Source of the DNA: Clavibacter sp. VKM Ac-2872
GTDB taxonomy: Bacteria > Actinomycetota > Actinomycetes > Actinomycetales > Microbacteriaceae
NCBI RefSeq assembly: GCF_015351105.1
Contig: NZ_JADKRR010000002.1
Location: 124,001 to 188,000, forward strand
Reading direction: 5' to 3'
DNA length: 64,000 nucleotides
This document shows, one piece after another, positions 1-8,026 of this stretch. The notes beneath the pieces were generated by a model that was not told where the DNA came from, searched no databases, and was given only the letters and a program-made list of their open reading frames with translations. Position 1 is the first letter of the stretch; each line of letters begins with the position of its first letter. The position numbers and the translations under genes are program-made.

Positions 1-271
1 CTGATCCCGCCGGTGCGCATGCCCATCATGGGCCACGGCCGACGGCGATCACGCCCCTCCGGCGAAGCGTCACCGGATGGACAGGGGCGGGCGGGTCGTC
101 CGGCCGTCCGCCCTGCGCCGGTCCGCGCCGCGTCGCGGAGCCGTCGGGCGGAGGATGCAGCCGCCATCCCCCGCGCGGACCACTCCCCGGGCGAGGGATA
201 CCCCGCGCCGACCCCCGAGGTCCCCCCTGCGCCCGGCGAGGTCGCGGGGCGGGCGTTCCTAGCGTGAGGGC
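1..271. other. Left-edge stretch without a supported gene
   Basis: No reading frame here has a convincing start, ribosome binding site and protein-like composition. The long frames on both strands are Arg/Pro/Gly-rich, as expected from GC-rich non-coding DNA. A leftward gene could begin near position 32 and run off the window, but too little is visible to call it. The 3' part must hold the promoter of the ferritin-like gene. Confidence 0.5.
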
Positions 272-1090
272 ATGACCTCGATCACGCAGAGCACAGCGCA
301 TCCCGACCCGCGTCCGACGGCCGCGGGGGCGACCCGCATGGCGACCGCCGCCGACTGGATCGCCCACTTCCACGCCAACGCCGACCGGCACCTGAGCCCC
401 GAGCAGCTGATCCCGGACGGCACGCCCTCGCCGATGGACGCCCGCACCCGCCGCGCGTTCGTCCGCTCCTTTCAGCGGTTCGCGCTCGGCGAGAGCGGCG
501 ACGGCGTGCACCTCCTGCGGATGGCGACCGACGCGGGCGATCCCGCCTACACGCACGCCCTCGCGCTCCTCGTGCAGGAGGAGCAGAAGCACGCGGCCCT
601 GTTCCTCCGCGCGCTCGACCACCTCGACGCGCCCGCGCTGCCCGCGCACTGGACCGACGCGGCGTTCACCCGGCTGCGGCACCTCATCGGGCTGCGGACG
701 GAGATCAGCCTGTTCCTCATCGCGGAGACGGTCGCGACCGGCTACTTCCACGCCCTCGCCGACCACGCCCCGGATCCCGCGCTCCGCGCCCTCGGGCAGC
801 GCATCGCGGACGACGAGCGCGACCACGTGCGCTTCCAGATCGACCGGCTGCGGACCGGCTTCCGGGACACGCCCGCTCCCCTGCGCGCGCTCATCGGCAG
901 CGCGTGGACGGTCGTCGCGGCGGGCGCGGCGACCGTGATCGTGGTCGACCACCGGGCTGCGCTGCGTGCGTGCGGTGTTGCGCCGCGCGCTTACTGGCGG
1001 CAGGCGATGCACGGGTTCGGCGCGGCTGCGCGCTCGGTGCTGGTGGATCCTCGGGCGCCGCTGCTGGGGCCGACGGATGCGGTCCGGTAG
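272..1090 (+). CDS. Ferritin-like di-iron domain protein
   Basis: The 272-aa protein is mostly alpha-helical. It carries a four-helix di-iron pattern: EEQKH (Glu104, His107), a central Glu near 152, and DDERDH (Glu182, His185). This spacing matches ferritin-like/rubrerythrin-type carboxylate-bridged iron sites. The N-terminal 25 residues are low-complexity, so an internal ATG at residue 23 is an alternative start. No signal peptide is visible, so it is likely cytoplasmic. A role in iron handling or as a di-iron oxidase is inferred from the fold only. It stands alone, upstream of the R-M cassette. Confidence 0.65.
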   Translation: MTSITQSTAHPDPRPTAAGATRMATAADWIAHFHANADRHLSPEQLIPDGTPSPMDARTRRAFVRSFQRFALGESGDGVHLLRMATDAGDPAYTHALALLVQEEQKHAALFLRALDHLDAPALPAHWTDAAFTRLRHLIGLRTEISLFLIAETVATGYFHALADHAPDPALRALGQRIADDERDHVRFQIDRLRTGFRDTPAPLRALIGSAWTVVAAGAATVIVVDHRAALRACGVAPRAYWRQAMHGFGAAARSVLVDPRAPLLGPTDAVR

Positions 1091-1221
1091 CCCGATGTCG
1101 CCGTCGACGGGCGACGGAGATCGCGACGCTCCGAAGCGATCTGTCCTCCGAACGGCTGCTGTGATGACTCCTCCGGTCATGCTGCAGCGGATGTCGGTGC
1201 CATGCCGCATAGTCTGTTTCC

Positions 1222-2904
1222 GTGCCCTTCGATTCCCTCCCCGACGTCGTCGACACGGCCCAGGCGAGGAAGATCCGCGGAGCGTTCTTCACCCCGGACG
1301 GCATCACGAGCCACTTGGCGCACTGGGCCATCCGTTCACCAGGCGATCGCGTCATGGAGCCGAGCACGGGCGAGGCGGCCTTCCTCACCGCGGCCGTGAG
1401 CCGACTCAGAGACCTGGGCGCTACTCGCCCATCGGTGGACGGGGTCGAGATCCACGGTCCAAGCGCGGCCGAAGCTCGGTCCGCGGTCGCTGCCGCGGGA
1501 GGATCTGCACGAATCCAGGTCAGTGACTTCTTCTTGGTCGAGGCCGATGGTGCATACGACGCTGTCATCGGGAACCCTCCGTTCATCCGGTACCAGGAGT
1601 GGACGGGCGATCAGCGTGACCGAGCTCGCTTCGCGGCGTTGCAGCAAGGTGTCGCTCTCACGGGGCTCAGCTCGAGCTGGGCCGCCTTCGTCGCCCATTC
1701 GGCCGGTTTCCTCAAGCCGGGTGGACGCCTCGGTTTGGTCCTGCCAGCCGAACTGCTGAGCGTGAACTACGCCGCTCCCGTTCGCCGTTTCCTCCTGGAG
1801 AACTTCGCGAGCGTCGAGTTGATCGTCTTCGACGAGCAGGTGTTCCCCGACGCCGAAGCGGACACCGTGCTCGTGAAGGCCGACGGGTGGAAGCAGGCGC
1901 CCGCCGGAGTCGCACTGCTGCGCCAGACACAGAACGAGCTGACCCTCCAGTCCCTGCATGAAGGCACGTCCTGGAAGCCGCTCGACACCACGGCAAGATG
2001 GACCCCGCTCTCGCTTTCCCTCTCCACCGACGACGTCATCGAGCGGTTGTCGTCCACCAGGCAGATCACATCTTTAGCGCATTACGGCGATACGTCCCTC
2101 GGGGCTGTCACCGGCGCCAACAAGTTCTTCACCCTCTCCCCTCACCGCGTGCGCGAGCTGGGGATACCGCGTCGCGATCTTCTGCGCATCAGCCCTCCGG
2201 GCAGCGCGCATCTCCGCCGCCTCGCTCTCACGAACAGCTCGATGACTCTCCTCGGCCGCGCTGGCGAGGCGACATGGCTCCTCTATCCGAGCAGTGATCC
2301 TGCTCAGGCGACGCTCGACTACCTCGCTCTCGGCGAAGCAGACGGCATCGACCAGGGCTACAAGTGCCGGGGCCGCACACCGTGGTGGCGCGTCCCTGTG
2401 CTCCGTGCTCCCGACCTCTTCCTCACGTACATGAACGCCGACACCGCCCGTCTCACGACGAACACCGCGGGTGCTCGACATCTCAACAGCGTGCACGGTG
2501 TCTACGCGTACTCGCACCTTCGCCAGCTGACTCGCGAGCTGCTGCCCGTCGCCTCCCTTAACTCCATGACGCTCCTGTCAGCTGAGGTGGTGGGTCGGTC
2601 CTACGGCGGCGGCATACTCAAGATGGAGCCTCGCGAGGCCGATCGGTGGCTGATGCCAGGCGAAGCGCTCGTCACGACGCACCGCGATGAGCTCCTCGCC
2701 GCCAAGCCACGGGTCCAGAGCCGGTTGAGGAATCGAGATCTGATGGGTGCGGCGAAGATCGTGGATGCCATCTTGTTCTCCAACTCCATGACGGAGACCG
2801 AGCTCGCTGCGCTCCGAGCCGACCATCTCGCACTGTCGAGCAGGCGCACGGTCCGCGGGCGCAGCGGACGACGAACATCGGAGACCGGCCTTGCCCAAGA
2901 CTGA
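1222..2904 (+). CDS. N6-adenine DNA methyltransferase of a type II R-M system
   Basis: A 560-aa class I SAM-dependent methyltransferase. The N-terminus has the GAFFTP element (about residues 20-25) typical of Eco57I/TaqI-like enzymes, followed by the SAM-binding motif EPSTG (46-50) and the catalytic NPPF motif (118-121). A long C-terminal part would hold target recognition. The order motif I then IV then recognition region is that of gamma-class N6A methylases. It overlaps the next gene by 14 bp, indicating coupled expression. The gene is visibly less GC-rich than its neighbours and contains no GGATCC, which supports horizontal acquisition. The recognition sequence cannot be told from sequence alone. 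Confidence 0.88.
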   Translation: MPFDSLPDVVDTAQARKIRGAFFTPDGITSHLAHWAIRSPGDRVMEPSTGEAAFLTAAVSRLRDLGATRPSVDGVEIHGPSAAEARSAVAAAGGSARIQVSDFFLVEADGAYDAVIGNPPFIRYQEWTGDQRDRARFAALQQGVALTGLSSSWAAFVAHSAGFLKPGGRLGLVLPAELLSVNYAAPVRRFLLENFASVELIVFDEQVFPDAEADTVLVKADGWKQAPAGVALLRQTQNELTLQSLHEGTSWKPLDTTARWTPLSLSLSTDDVIERLSSTRQITSLAHYGDTSLGAVTGANKFFTLSPHRVRELGIPRRDLLRISPPGSAHLRRLALTNSSMTLLGRAGEATWLLYPSSDPAQATLDYLALGEADGIDQGYKCRGRTPWWRVPVLRAPDLFLTYMNADTARLTTNTAGARHLNSVHGVYAYSHLRQLTRELLPVASLNSMTLLSAEVVGRSYGGGILKMEPREADRWLMPGEALVTTHRDELLAAKPRVQSRLRNRDLMGAAKIVDAILFSNSMTETELAALRADHLALSSRRTVRGRSGRRTSETGLAQD

Positions 2905-3793
2905 TTCGTTCAGCGCCTTCGACGGCGCGTTGGCTCAAGCCACATCTACCGATCCGTGGTTGCACGAACGTGGGCAGGCTCCGCAGTACTCGCCCGACTA
3001 CCCCCTTCTCCAGACGCTCTTGTCGATCCCCGTGGAGGCGAAGAAGGTCGCGGCTTCGGGCGCATTGGCGAATGGCGTCGATCTGTGGCTCGCCAACGAG
3101 TTCCGCCGCGCGGGGTTCGGTGCGGATGAGGTATGGCCTCGTGCAACGCAACCCCGCATTCTCCCCCGCGACGTAGCAGCCCTCCTGGAGAAGCTGCCTC
3201 GACAGCTGGAACTCGCCGTGCGTACTCAGATCGAGAACATGAAGTCGGTCGCACCGACCGACGCCAAGATCCTGGGACGCGCGTACGAGAAGCAGGTGGA
3301 CGTGGCGATCGCACGATGGGACCGCGGCCCTGAGCTTCTGCTGAGCACGAAGACTCAGGTGTCGTCCTTCGGCAAGAACCTGAGCAATCGATTCGAGGAG
3401 GCCTACGGTGACGCAGGCAACCTGCGGAGCCGCTACCCCCTCGCCGCCGTCGGCTTCTTCTTCGTCCAGCGGGCGAGCATCCTCCGGGACGAGCCACAGG
3501 CCTTCGAGAAGACCGTCGACATGATGCGTAAGCTCCGGGACCTCGGGGGTGCGAACGGATATACCGCCACCGGTCTCGCTCTCATCGATTGGCCTGAGGA
3601 TGGCAGCGATGTCCGGGTCGAACTCGACCGCGTGCCGAAGGACCTTCAGCCCGGCCAGTTCATGCGCAAGTTGATCCAGCAGATCCTCGCGGCGACGGCC
3701 GTGACGCAGCATGTCGAAGTCCGCAACAAGATCGAGCGTCGGCAGCTGGCCGTCAAGGAGGAAGACGTCGTCCTCGACGAGCTCGACAGCTGA
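2891..3793 (+). CDS. Probable cognate type II restriction endonuclease
   Basis: A 300-aa protein starting inside the 3' end of the methylase gene (14-bp overlap), the usual arrangement of a methylase/nuclease pair. A PD-(D/E)xK-like core is suggested by Glu133 and Asp137 in AYEKQVDVAI, followed after a short linker by a strand ending in STK (Ser152-x-Lys154). The acidic position of the E-x-K element is Ser, a variation seen in some restriction enzymes. No family assignment can be made by eye, so the nuclease role rests mainly on context plus this motif. Composition matches the methylase and differs from flanking genes. Confidence 0.65.
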   Translation: MPKTDSFSAFDGALAQATSTDPWLHERGQAPQYSPDYPLLQTLLSIPVEAKKVAASGALANGVDLWLANEFRRAGFGADEVWPRATQPRILPRDVAALLEKLPRQLELAVRTQIENMKSVAPTDAKILGRAYEKQVDVAIARWDRGPELLLSTKTQVSSFGKNLSNRFEEAYGDAGNLRSRYPLAAVGFFFVQRASILRDEPQAFEKTVDMMRKLRDLGGANGYTATGLALIDWPEDGSDVRVELDRVPKDLQPGQFMRKLIQQILAATAVTQHVEVRNKIERRQLAVKEEDVVLDELDS

Positions 3794-3809
3794 TACCCCC
3801 GGGAACACA

Positions 3810-3843
3810 GAGGGGCGGGCGACCTCATGGCCGCCCGCCCCTC
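3810..3843 (+). terminator. Terminator hairpin after the R-M cassette
   Basis: A perfect 12-bp inverted repeat (GAGGGGCGGGCG and its complement) with a 10-nt loop lies 17 bp after the nuclease stop. It has no clear T-tract, which is common in high-GC actinobacteria. It could also serve the convergent glsB-like gene. Confidence 0.6.
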
Positions 3844-3908
3844 CCCTGCTCCCGCTACCGGCGGTCGCCCGGGGCACGCCAGCGCGTCCAGGGCTCGCCC
3901 GGCCGCGT

Positions 3909-4187
3909 TCAGCGACGCACGGACTTGCGGCCGCCGACCTTCACGTAGACGAGCAGCACGATGATGGCGCCGATGATCGAGCCGATGATGCCGGCGGGCT
4001 GGAAGAAGCCGTCCATGGCGTCCCGCTGGAACAGCAGGAACGCGAGGAATCCGCCGACGAACGAGCCGACGATGCCGAGCACGATGGTCATGAGGATCGA
4101 CATGCTCTGGCGGCCGGGCACGACCGCGCGGGCGATGAAGCCGGCGATGAGGCCGATGACGATGAGGCTGATGATGAGTCCGAGCAT
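3909..4187 (-). CDS. GlsB/YeaQ/YmgE-family stress-associated membrane protein
   Basis: A 92-aa integral membrane protein with three hydrophobic helices and the glycine-rich transglycosylase-associated protein pattern (repeated GxxGSxxGGF/GxIIGAII). The length matches the family. These proteins are common in actinobacteria and are often stress-inducible, but their biochemical role is not firmly known. It is transcribed divergently from the response regulator gene, sharing the 124-bp intergenic region. Confidence 0.85.
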   Translation of the reverse strand: MLGLIISLIVIGLIAGFIARAVVPGRQSMSILMTIVLGIVGSFVGGFLAFLLFQRDAMDGFFQPAGIIGSIIGAIIVLLVYVKVGGRKSVRR

Positions 4188-4261
4188 GGTGATCTCTCTT
4201 CTGTGCGAGCACGTCAGGACAACGCGCGGTGATGCCCGTTCGGGGCGATGACCTCAATCAA

Positions 4262-4299
4262 CCACCCTCCGGGGTGTGGGAGCACACCCCTGGGGGTGG
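4262..4299. promoter_or_regulatory. 38-bp inverted repeat upstream of the response regulator
   Basis: Two nested inverted repeats flank a GGAG centre. Inner arms GGGGTGTG/CACACCCC (4271-4278, 4283-4290) pair perfectly. Outer arms (4262-4269, 4292-4299) pair with one G-T wobble, separated from the inner arms by one mismatch. The element ends 13 bp before the ATG at 4312. It may be an operator, perhaps for autoregulation, or a hairpin in the mRNA leader. Confidence 0.55.
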
Positions 4300-4311
4300 G
4301 ATCCTGGATCC

Positions 4312-4980
4312 ATGCCCGCCACCCGCACCCGCCCCGTCACGATCGCGCTCGTCGACGACTACGACGTGGTGCTGAAGGGCCTCGCCCACATGTTCGACGA
4401 CTACCGCGACCGCGTGCTGGTCGCCGAGATCGACGCGAACGCGGCCCTCTCCGACGAGATCGACATCGTGCTCTACGACTCGTTCGCGCAGCCCGAGTCG
4501 GATCACCACGAGATCGCGGAGCTGGTGCGGAACCCGCGCGCACGCCGCGTGGTCGTCTACACCTGGAACTTCCAGCCCGAGCTCGTCGCCGACGCCCGCA
4601 GGCAGGGCGTGCAGGGCTACCTCTCCAAGGCGCTGCCCGCGCGGGAGCTCGTGGAGGCGCTCGAGCGGATCCACGCGGGCGAGGAGCTGTTCAACCAGGC
4701 GCCGCTGCGGGCCGCGAGCGCGCCCTCGCTCGACTGGCCGGGCAAGCGCGAGGGGATCACGGACCGCGAGTCGGAGATCCTCGCGCTCATCACGCAGGGC
4801 AAGAGCAACCAGGAGGTCGCGGCGCTCACGTACCTCTCCCCCAACACGGTGAAGAGCTACATCCGCTCGATCTACCGGAAGATCCAGGTGCAGAGCCGCA
4901 CCCAGGCGGTCATCTGGGGCGTGGGGCACGGGTTCAGCCCGGATCACCACCGGATCGATCATTGGCTGGGCGGACCGTAA
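4312..4980 (+). CDS. Orphan LuxR/NarL-type response regulator
   Basis: A 222-aa regulator. The N-terminal CheY-like receiver has acidic residues Asp15-Asp16, a probable phosphoacceptor Asp56 in LYDSF, and the conserved Lys106 in LSKAL. A C-terminal LuxR-type HTH covers about residues 149-205 (the TDRESEIL and SPNTVKSY elements). I chose the ATG at 4312. An upstream in-frame GTG at 4276 would start inside the inverted repeat and add low-quality sequence. No histidine kinase gene is adjacent, so its input is unknown. The preceding 38-bp inverted repeat is a candidate control site. Confidence 0.82.
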   Translation: MPATRTRPVTIALVDDYDVVLKGLAHMFDDYRDRVLVAEIDANAALSDEIDIVLYDSFAQPESDHHEIAELVRNPRARRVVVYTWNFQPELVADARRQGVQGYLSKALPARELVEALERIHAGEELFNQAPLRAASAPSLDWPGKREGITDRESEILALITQGKSNQEVAALTYLSPNTVKSYIRSIYRKIQVQSRTQAVIWGVGHGFSPDHHRIDHWLGGP

Positions 4981-5028
4981 CGGGCACCGGGAGGTCCTCC
5001 TTCGCGGCCGGTGGGAACCGTCATGGAT

Positions 5029-5207
5029 TCACGTGCGCTTGTCCGCGATGAACGCGTCGAGGTCGAACGGTGCGGCTTCGCCGCTCGCCTCTCCGGCGAC
5101 CAGCGCTGCACGCAGCGCCTCGAGCCGCCTCTCATGGCCCTCCAGGATGCGGAGCCCGGCGTGGACCGCCTCGCTCGCGGATCGACAGCGCCCGGATGCC
5201 ACCTGCC
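5029..5207 (-). pseudogene. 5'-truncated parD-like antitoxin remnant
   Basis: Directly behind the fic stop codon, the minus strand stays open for 58 codons in the same phase as fic (about 5204 to the TGA at 5031-5029). It reads QVASGR, SASEAVHAGLRIL, LEALRAAL, PFDLDAFI and ends ADKRT. These are the hallmark second half and C-terminus of ParD-family ribbon-helix-helix antitoxins. The N-terminal strand and first helix, about 20-25 residues that normally begin the protein, are missing, and an in-frame TAG (the fic stop) precedes it. No parE follows before 4980. A GTG at the VASGR position could start a short peptide, but I read this as a decayed gene. Confidence 0.7.
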
Positions 5208-5208
5208 G

Positions 5209-5991
5209 CTACCTCCCGTAGCCGCCGTCTCGGCCGCTCGCGCGACCACCGGCGACCTGGCCCGGTCGCGCGGCGCCGCGGACCGCTCGCGACGGTGACG
5301 CCCCCGCGGGTCGCGCGGTCGCGGGCGATGCCGGTCGCGGGAGAGGGATGACCGCTTGCCCCAGCACCTCCTCCAGGCGCGCATTGCTGCCGCTGTCCTG
5401 GCTGTGGAACCGAGCCTCGACGAACTGCTCCCTCAGCGGCGAGCCGACCGCGAACCGAGAGGATTCGATCCGGTACCCCGCCTGCTCCGCGAGCTGCGAG
5501 AAGAACACGAACTGGGTGCGGGTGTTGCCCTCGCGGAAGCTGTGGATGACGTTGAGCTCGCCCCAGCTCTCCGCCAGCTCCCGGACGAAGTCCGGCTGCT
5601 CGAGACCGCGCAGAAGGTCCTTGTCGGCGAGCTGCCGGTACTGCGCCTCCGCTGCTTCAGTGAGCGTCGGACCGGCGGGGTAATAGGAGTGCCCGTCCTT
5701 CGTCATGAAGGAGCCGATGGGAGCGACGCGCTCCTCGCCAGCCCAGTCGTAGACGTCCTGGAAGATGTGCCGGTGGATCGCCTTCATGTGGGGGTAGTCG
5801 AAGGCGCCGTTGATGGGTTGCCGAAACAGCTCGGCGAGTCTCACACGCGCGATGTCTTCTTCGCTGACGCGCAGCTTGTCGGAGTCTGTCTCGCCGTGGG
5901 GCTTGCCAGGGCCCGTGATCTTGTTCCTGAGGACGGTCGAACCCGGTATGAAGTAGTCGTCCCAGGTGCGGAACGTCGGCCGACGGGGCAT
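5209..5991 (-). CDS. fic: Fic-domain protein (probable AMP-transferase toxin)
   Basis: A 260-aa protein. The Fic core at about residues 50-180 carries HSFREGNTRTQ (150-160), a close variant of HPFx(D/E)GNGR with catalytic His150, anion-binding GN and Arg158. Pro is Ser, the second Gly is Thr and the final Arg position is Phe, variations seen in class I Fic toxins. A beta-flap SFMTKDGHSYYPA precedes it. The last 45 residues are Ala/Arg/Pro/Gly-rich, look non-native, and run to the junction with the parD remnant. The ATG at 5991 overlaps the antitoxin stop. Known activity of the family is AMPylation of targets such as gyrase/topoisomerase IV. Confidence 0.85.
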   Translation of the reverse strand: MPRRPTFRTWDDYFIPGSTVLRNKITGPGKPHGETDSDKLRVSEEDIARVRLAELFRQPINGAFDYPHMKAIHRHIFQDVYDWAGEERVAPIGSFMTKDGHSYYPAGPTLTEAAEAQYRQLADKDLLRGLEQPDFVRELAESWGELNVIHSFREGNTRTQFVFFSQLAEQAGYRIESSRFAVGSPLREQFVEARFHSQDSGSNARLEEVLGQAVIPLPRPASPATARPAGASPSRAVRGAARPGQVAGGRASGRDGGYGR

Positions 5992-6200
5992 CAACCGATG
6001 ACGTGGCGACGGATCGCGGCTACTGCCTCCTCGCTCGTGATCTCCTCCCGAGCGGCGCGCTCCGATATCTCGAGCAGCACGGGATCCGTCACCTGGTGAC
6101 CGGCGAGCGCGAGGGCGGCGTCCGCGAAGGCGAGGCTCTCCGCGGCTCGTGCATCGCGTGCCGCGATGGCGGCAGCGGCGGAGGTCTGTGCGTGCGGCAT
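5991..6200 (-). CDS. VbhA-like Fic antitoxin
   Basis: A 69-aa helical protein immediately upstream of fic, sharing the ATG/stop overlap at 5991, as in vbhA-vbhT pairs. The C-terminal half (LLEISERAAREEITSEEA) matches the VbhA-like fold, and the N-terminal half supplies the putative inhibitory helix. The usual (S/T)xxxE(G/N) inhibitory motif is not evident. By eye alignment the Ser position is Asp and the Glu position is Ala, so inhibition may be weakened or use another contact. The product is likely small and labile, co-transcribed with fic. Confidence 0.72.
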   Translation of the reverse strand: MPHAQTSAAAAIAARDARAAESLAFADAALALAGHQVTDPVLLEISERAAREEITSEEAVAAIRRHVIG

Positions 6201-6374
6201 GACGGGGCCCTTTCTGATCTTCTACAAACCTACCCGCGGGGTCTCCCCACGGGCCAGGGATCACCCCACCTTCGGAGCGCAGCCGGGACGACGAGTCGGG
6301 GAGGAGCTTCTGACCGCGGAAGCGGACGCATGGCCCAGCACATCACCCGCGCCCTCCCGGCCTCCTCTGCGAGC

Positions 6375-7448
6375 ATGACCCGCATGATCCCCTCCACCTC
6401 CTCCCGGTTCCGCAAATCCGTGCCCAAGGCGAAGGCGGGAGATCGGGTGGCGGTGCTGAGCCCCGCGTTCGCCGCGCCCGGCATGGCGCCCGAGGTGCAC
6501 GAGCAGGCGATGCGGCGGCTGCGGGAGGCGACCGGGCTGATCCCCGTCGAGTACCCGACCACCCGGCGGCTCGGCGCCAGCGCCCGCGACCGCGCCGCCG
6601 ACATCACGGCGGCGTTCGCCGACGACTCCATCCGCGCGATCGTCTCGACCATCGGCGGGGACGACCAGGTCACCGTGATCCCGCACGTCGACATCGAGGA
6701 GGTGGCCCGGAACCCCAAGCCCTTCCTCGGCTACAGCGACAACACGAACCTGCACAACCTGCTCGCGGGGCTCGGCATCCCGAGCTTCTACGGCGGATCC
6801 ACCCAGGTGCACCTCGGCGCCGGCCCTGGCATCGACGACGTGCACCTGCGCTCGCTGCGGGCGGCGCTGATCGAGGGCGGCGAGCTCGAGATCACCGAGC
6901 CCGGGGAGTCGGAGGACCACGGGATCGACTGGACGGATCCTCGCGCGCTCACCGAGTCCGGCGAGCGCCACGCGACCGAGCCGTGGAAGTGGGCCGGCCC
7001 GGCGCGCACGGTGGAGGGGCCGACGTGGGGCGGCTGCATCGAGGTGATCGACCAGATCGCGATGGCCGGGCGCATGCCGGAGGTGGCGAAGCTCGAGGGC
7101 GGGATCCTGCTGCTGGAGACGAGCGAGGAGGTGCCGTCGGCCGACAGCGTGCGGCGGTGGGTGCGGGGGCTCGGCGAGCGCGGGATCCTCGACGTCGTCG
7201 CAGGCGTGCTCGTCGCCCGGCCGCCGACCATCGTCATGGGCGCGCCGGTGCCGTCGCCCGAGGAGCGCGCGCGGCTGCGGGCCGAGCAGCGCGACACCGT
7301 CATCGAGCAGATCGCCCGCTACAACCCGCGCGCCGTGGTGTGCGTGGGCGTGCCGTTCGGGCACACGCGGCCGCAGTGGATCCTGCCCCACGGCGGCACG
7401 GTGCGGCTCGACGGGGCCGCGAAGACGGTGCACGCGGACTACAGCTGA
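6375..7448 (+). CDS. S66-family LD-carboxypeptidase / MccF-like peptidase
   Basis: A 357-aa serine peptidase of the LdcA/MccF group. The nucleophile lies in GYSDNTN (Ser121), and the Glu/His partners are consistent with LLETSEE and FGHTRPQ near the C-terminus. MccF-type members hydrolyse acyl-AMP microcin analogues, while LdcA members trim murein tetrapeptides. The length and the FGHTRPQ element are closer to the MccF-like subgroup. Starts at ATG 6375 or 6384 are equally plausible, as neither has a strong ribosome binding site. No signal peptide is seen, so it is cytoplasmic. Confidence 0.82.
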   Translation: MTRMIPSTSSRFRKSVPKAKAGDRVAVLSPAFAAPGMAPEVHEQAMRRLREATGLIPVEYPTTRRLGASARDRAADITAAFADDSIRAIVSTIGGDDQVTVIPHVDIEEVARNPKPFLGYSDNTNLHNLLAGLGIPSFYGGSTQVHLGAGPGIDDVHLRSLRAALIEGGELEITEPGESEDHGIDWTDPRALTESGERHATEPWKWAGPARTVEGPTWGGCIEVIDQIAMAGRMPEVAKLEGGILLLETSEEVPSADSVRRWVRGLGERGILDVVAGVLVARPPTIVMGAPVPSPEERARLRAEQRDTVIEQIARYNPRAVVCVGVPFGHTRPQWILPHGGTVRLDGAAKTVHADYS

Positions 7449-7470
7449 CGCGGGGACGACGGGCGCGGCC

Positions 7471-7971
7471 ATGGAGCACTCGAACCTGCCGCGCGGCGCG
7501 ACGTTCCGCGGGAACCTGCTGTCGCGGCTGACGCTCGTGGAGCGGTCGCAGGCGGAGGGCGTCGCGATCGTCGAGGGCGTCGAGTTCGCGGAGGACTCGA
7601 CGACGCTGCTCACGACCTCGGGGCACCGGATCCGCATGCCGGGGTGGGCGACGAGCGAGGAGATCCACGAGGCACTCGCCGCCGTGATGCCGCTCGCGCC
7701 GCTTGACACGGACTGCTGGCAGAGCTTCCCGTACGACATGACGCCGTGGGCGATCTGGCTGACGCTGCACTACGACCTCGCGTCGCTTGAGGGTCACCTC
7801 GATGACAACGTGCCGGGGCTGCACCTGGTCGAGGTGCATCGCGACGGCGATGTCGCGCGCATCGTCTCGGGGCTCGGCGACGAGCGCTTCCGGCACGAGG
7901 TGCCGCTCACGGAGCAGCCGCTCGCCATCCCGGTGGACATCGCGTTCGAGGTCATGCGGCTGCGGCGCTGA
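7471..7971 (+). CDS. Conserved hypothetical protein
   Basis: A 166-aa acidic, soluble-looking protein that I do not recognise. It has alternating strands in the N-terminal half, with a Trp-rich centre (CWQSFPYDMTPWAIW) and no membrane segment or signal. It starts 22 bp after the S66 peptidase gene, so the two may be co-transcribed. Codon use is typical of the core genome here, supporting a real gene. Confidence 0.6.
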   Translation: MEHSNLPRGATFRGNLLSRLTLVERSQAEGVAIVEGVEFAEDSTTLLTTSGHRIRMPGWATSEEIHEALAAVMPLAPLDTDCWQSFPYDMTPWAIWLTLHYDLASLEGHLDDNVPGLHLVEVHRDGDVARIVSGLGDERFRHEVPLTEQPLAIPVDIAFEVMRLRR

Positions 7972-8026
7972 GCCGCGCGGCCCGCCGGGCGGTGGCGCGG
8001 ATCGACCCGGTGGATAGGCTTCGCGC

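Noticed and set aside
26-1210. 394-codon minus-strand frame over the ferritin-like gene
   Set aside because: Arg/Gly/Pro/Val-rich antisense frame typical of high-GC DNA. The plus-strand frame has clear di-iron motifs.
4248-5051. 267-codon plus-strand frame over the response regulator
   Set aside because: Frame-shifted shadow of the regulator gene with Arg/Gly-rich sequence. The other frame has intact receiver and HTH domains.
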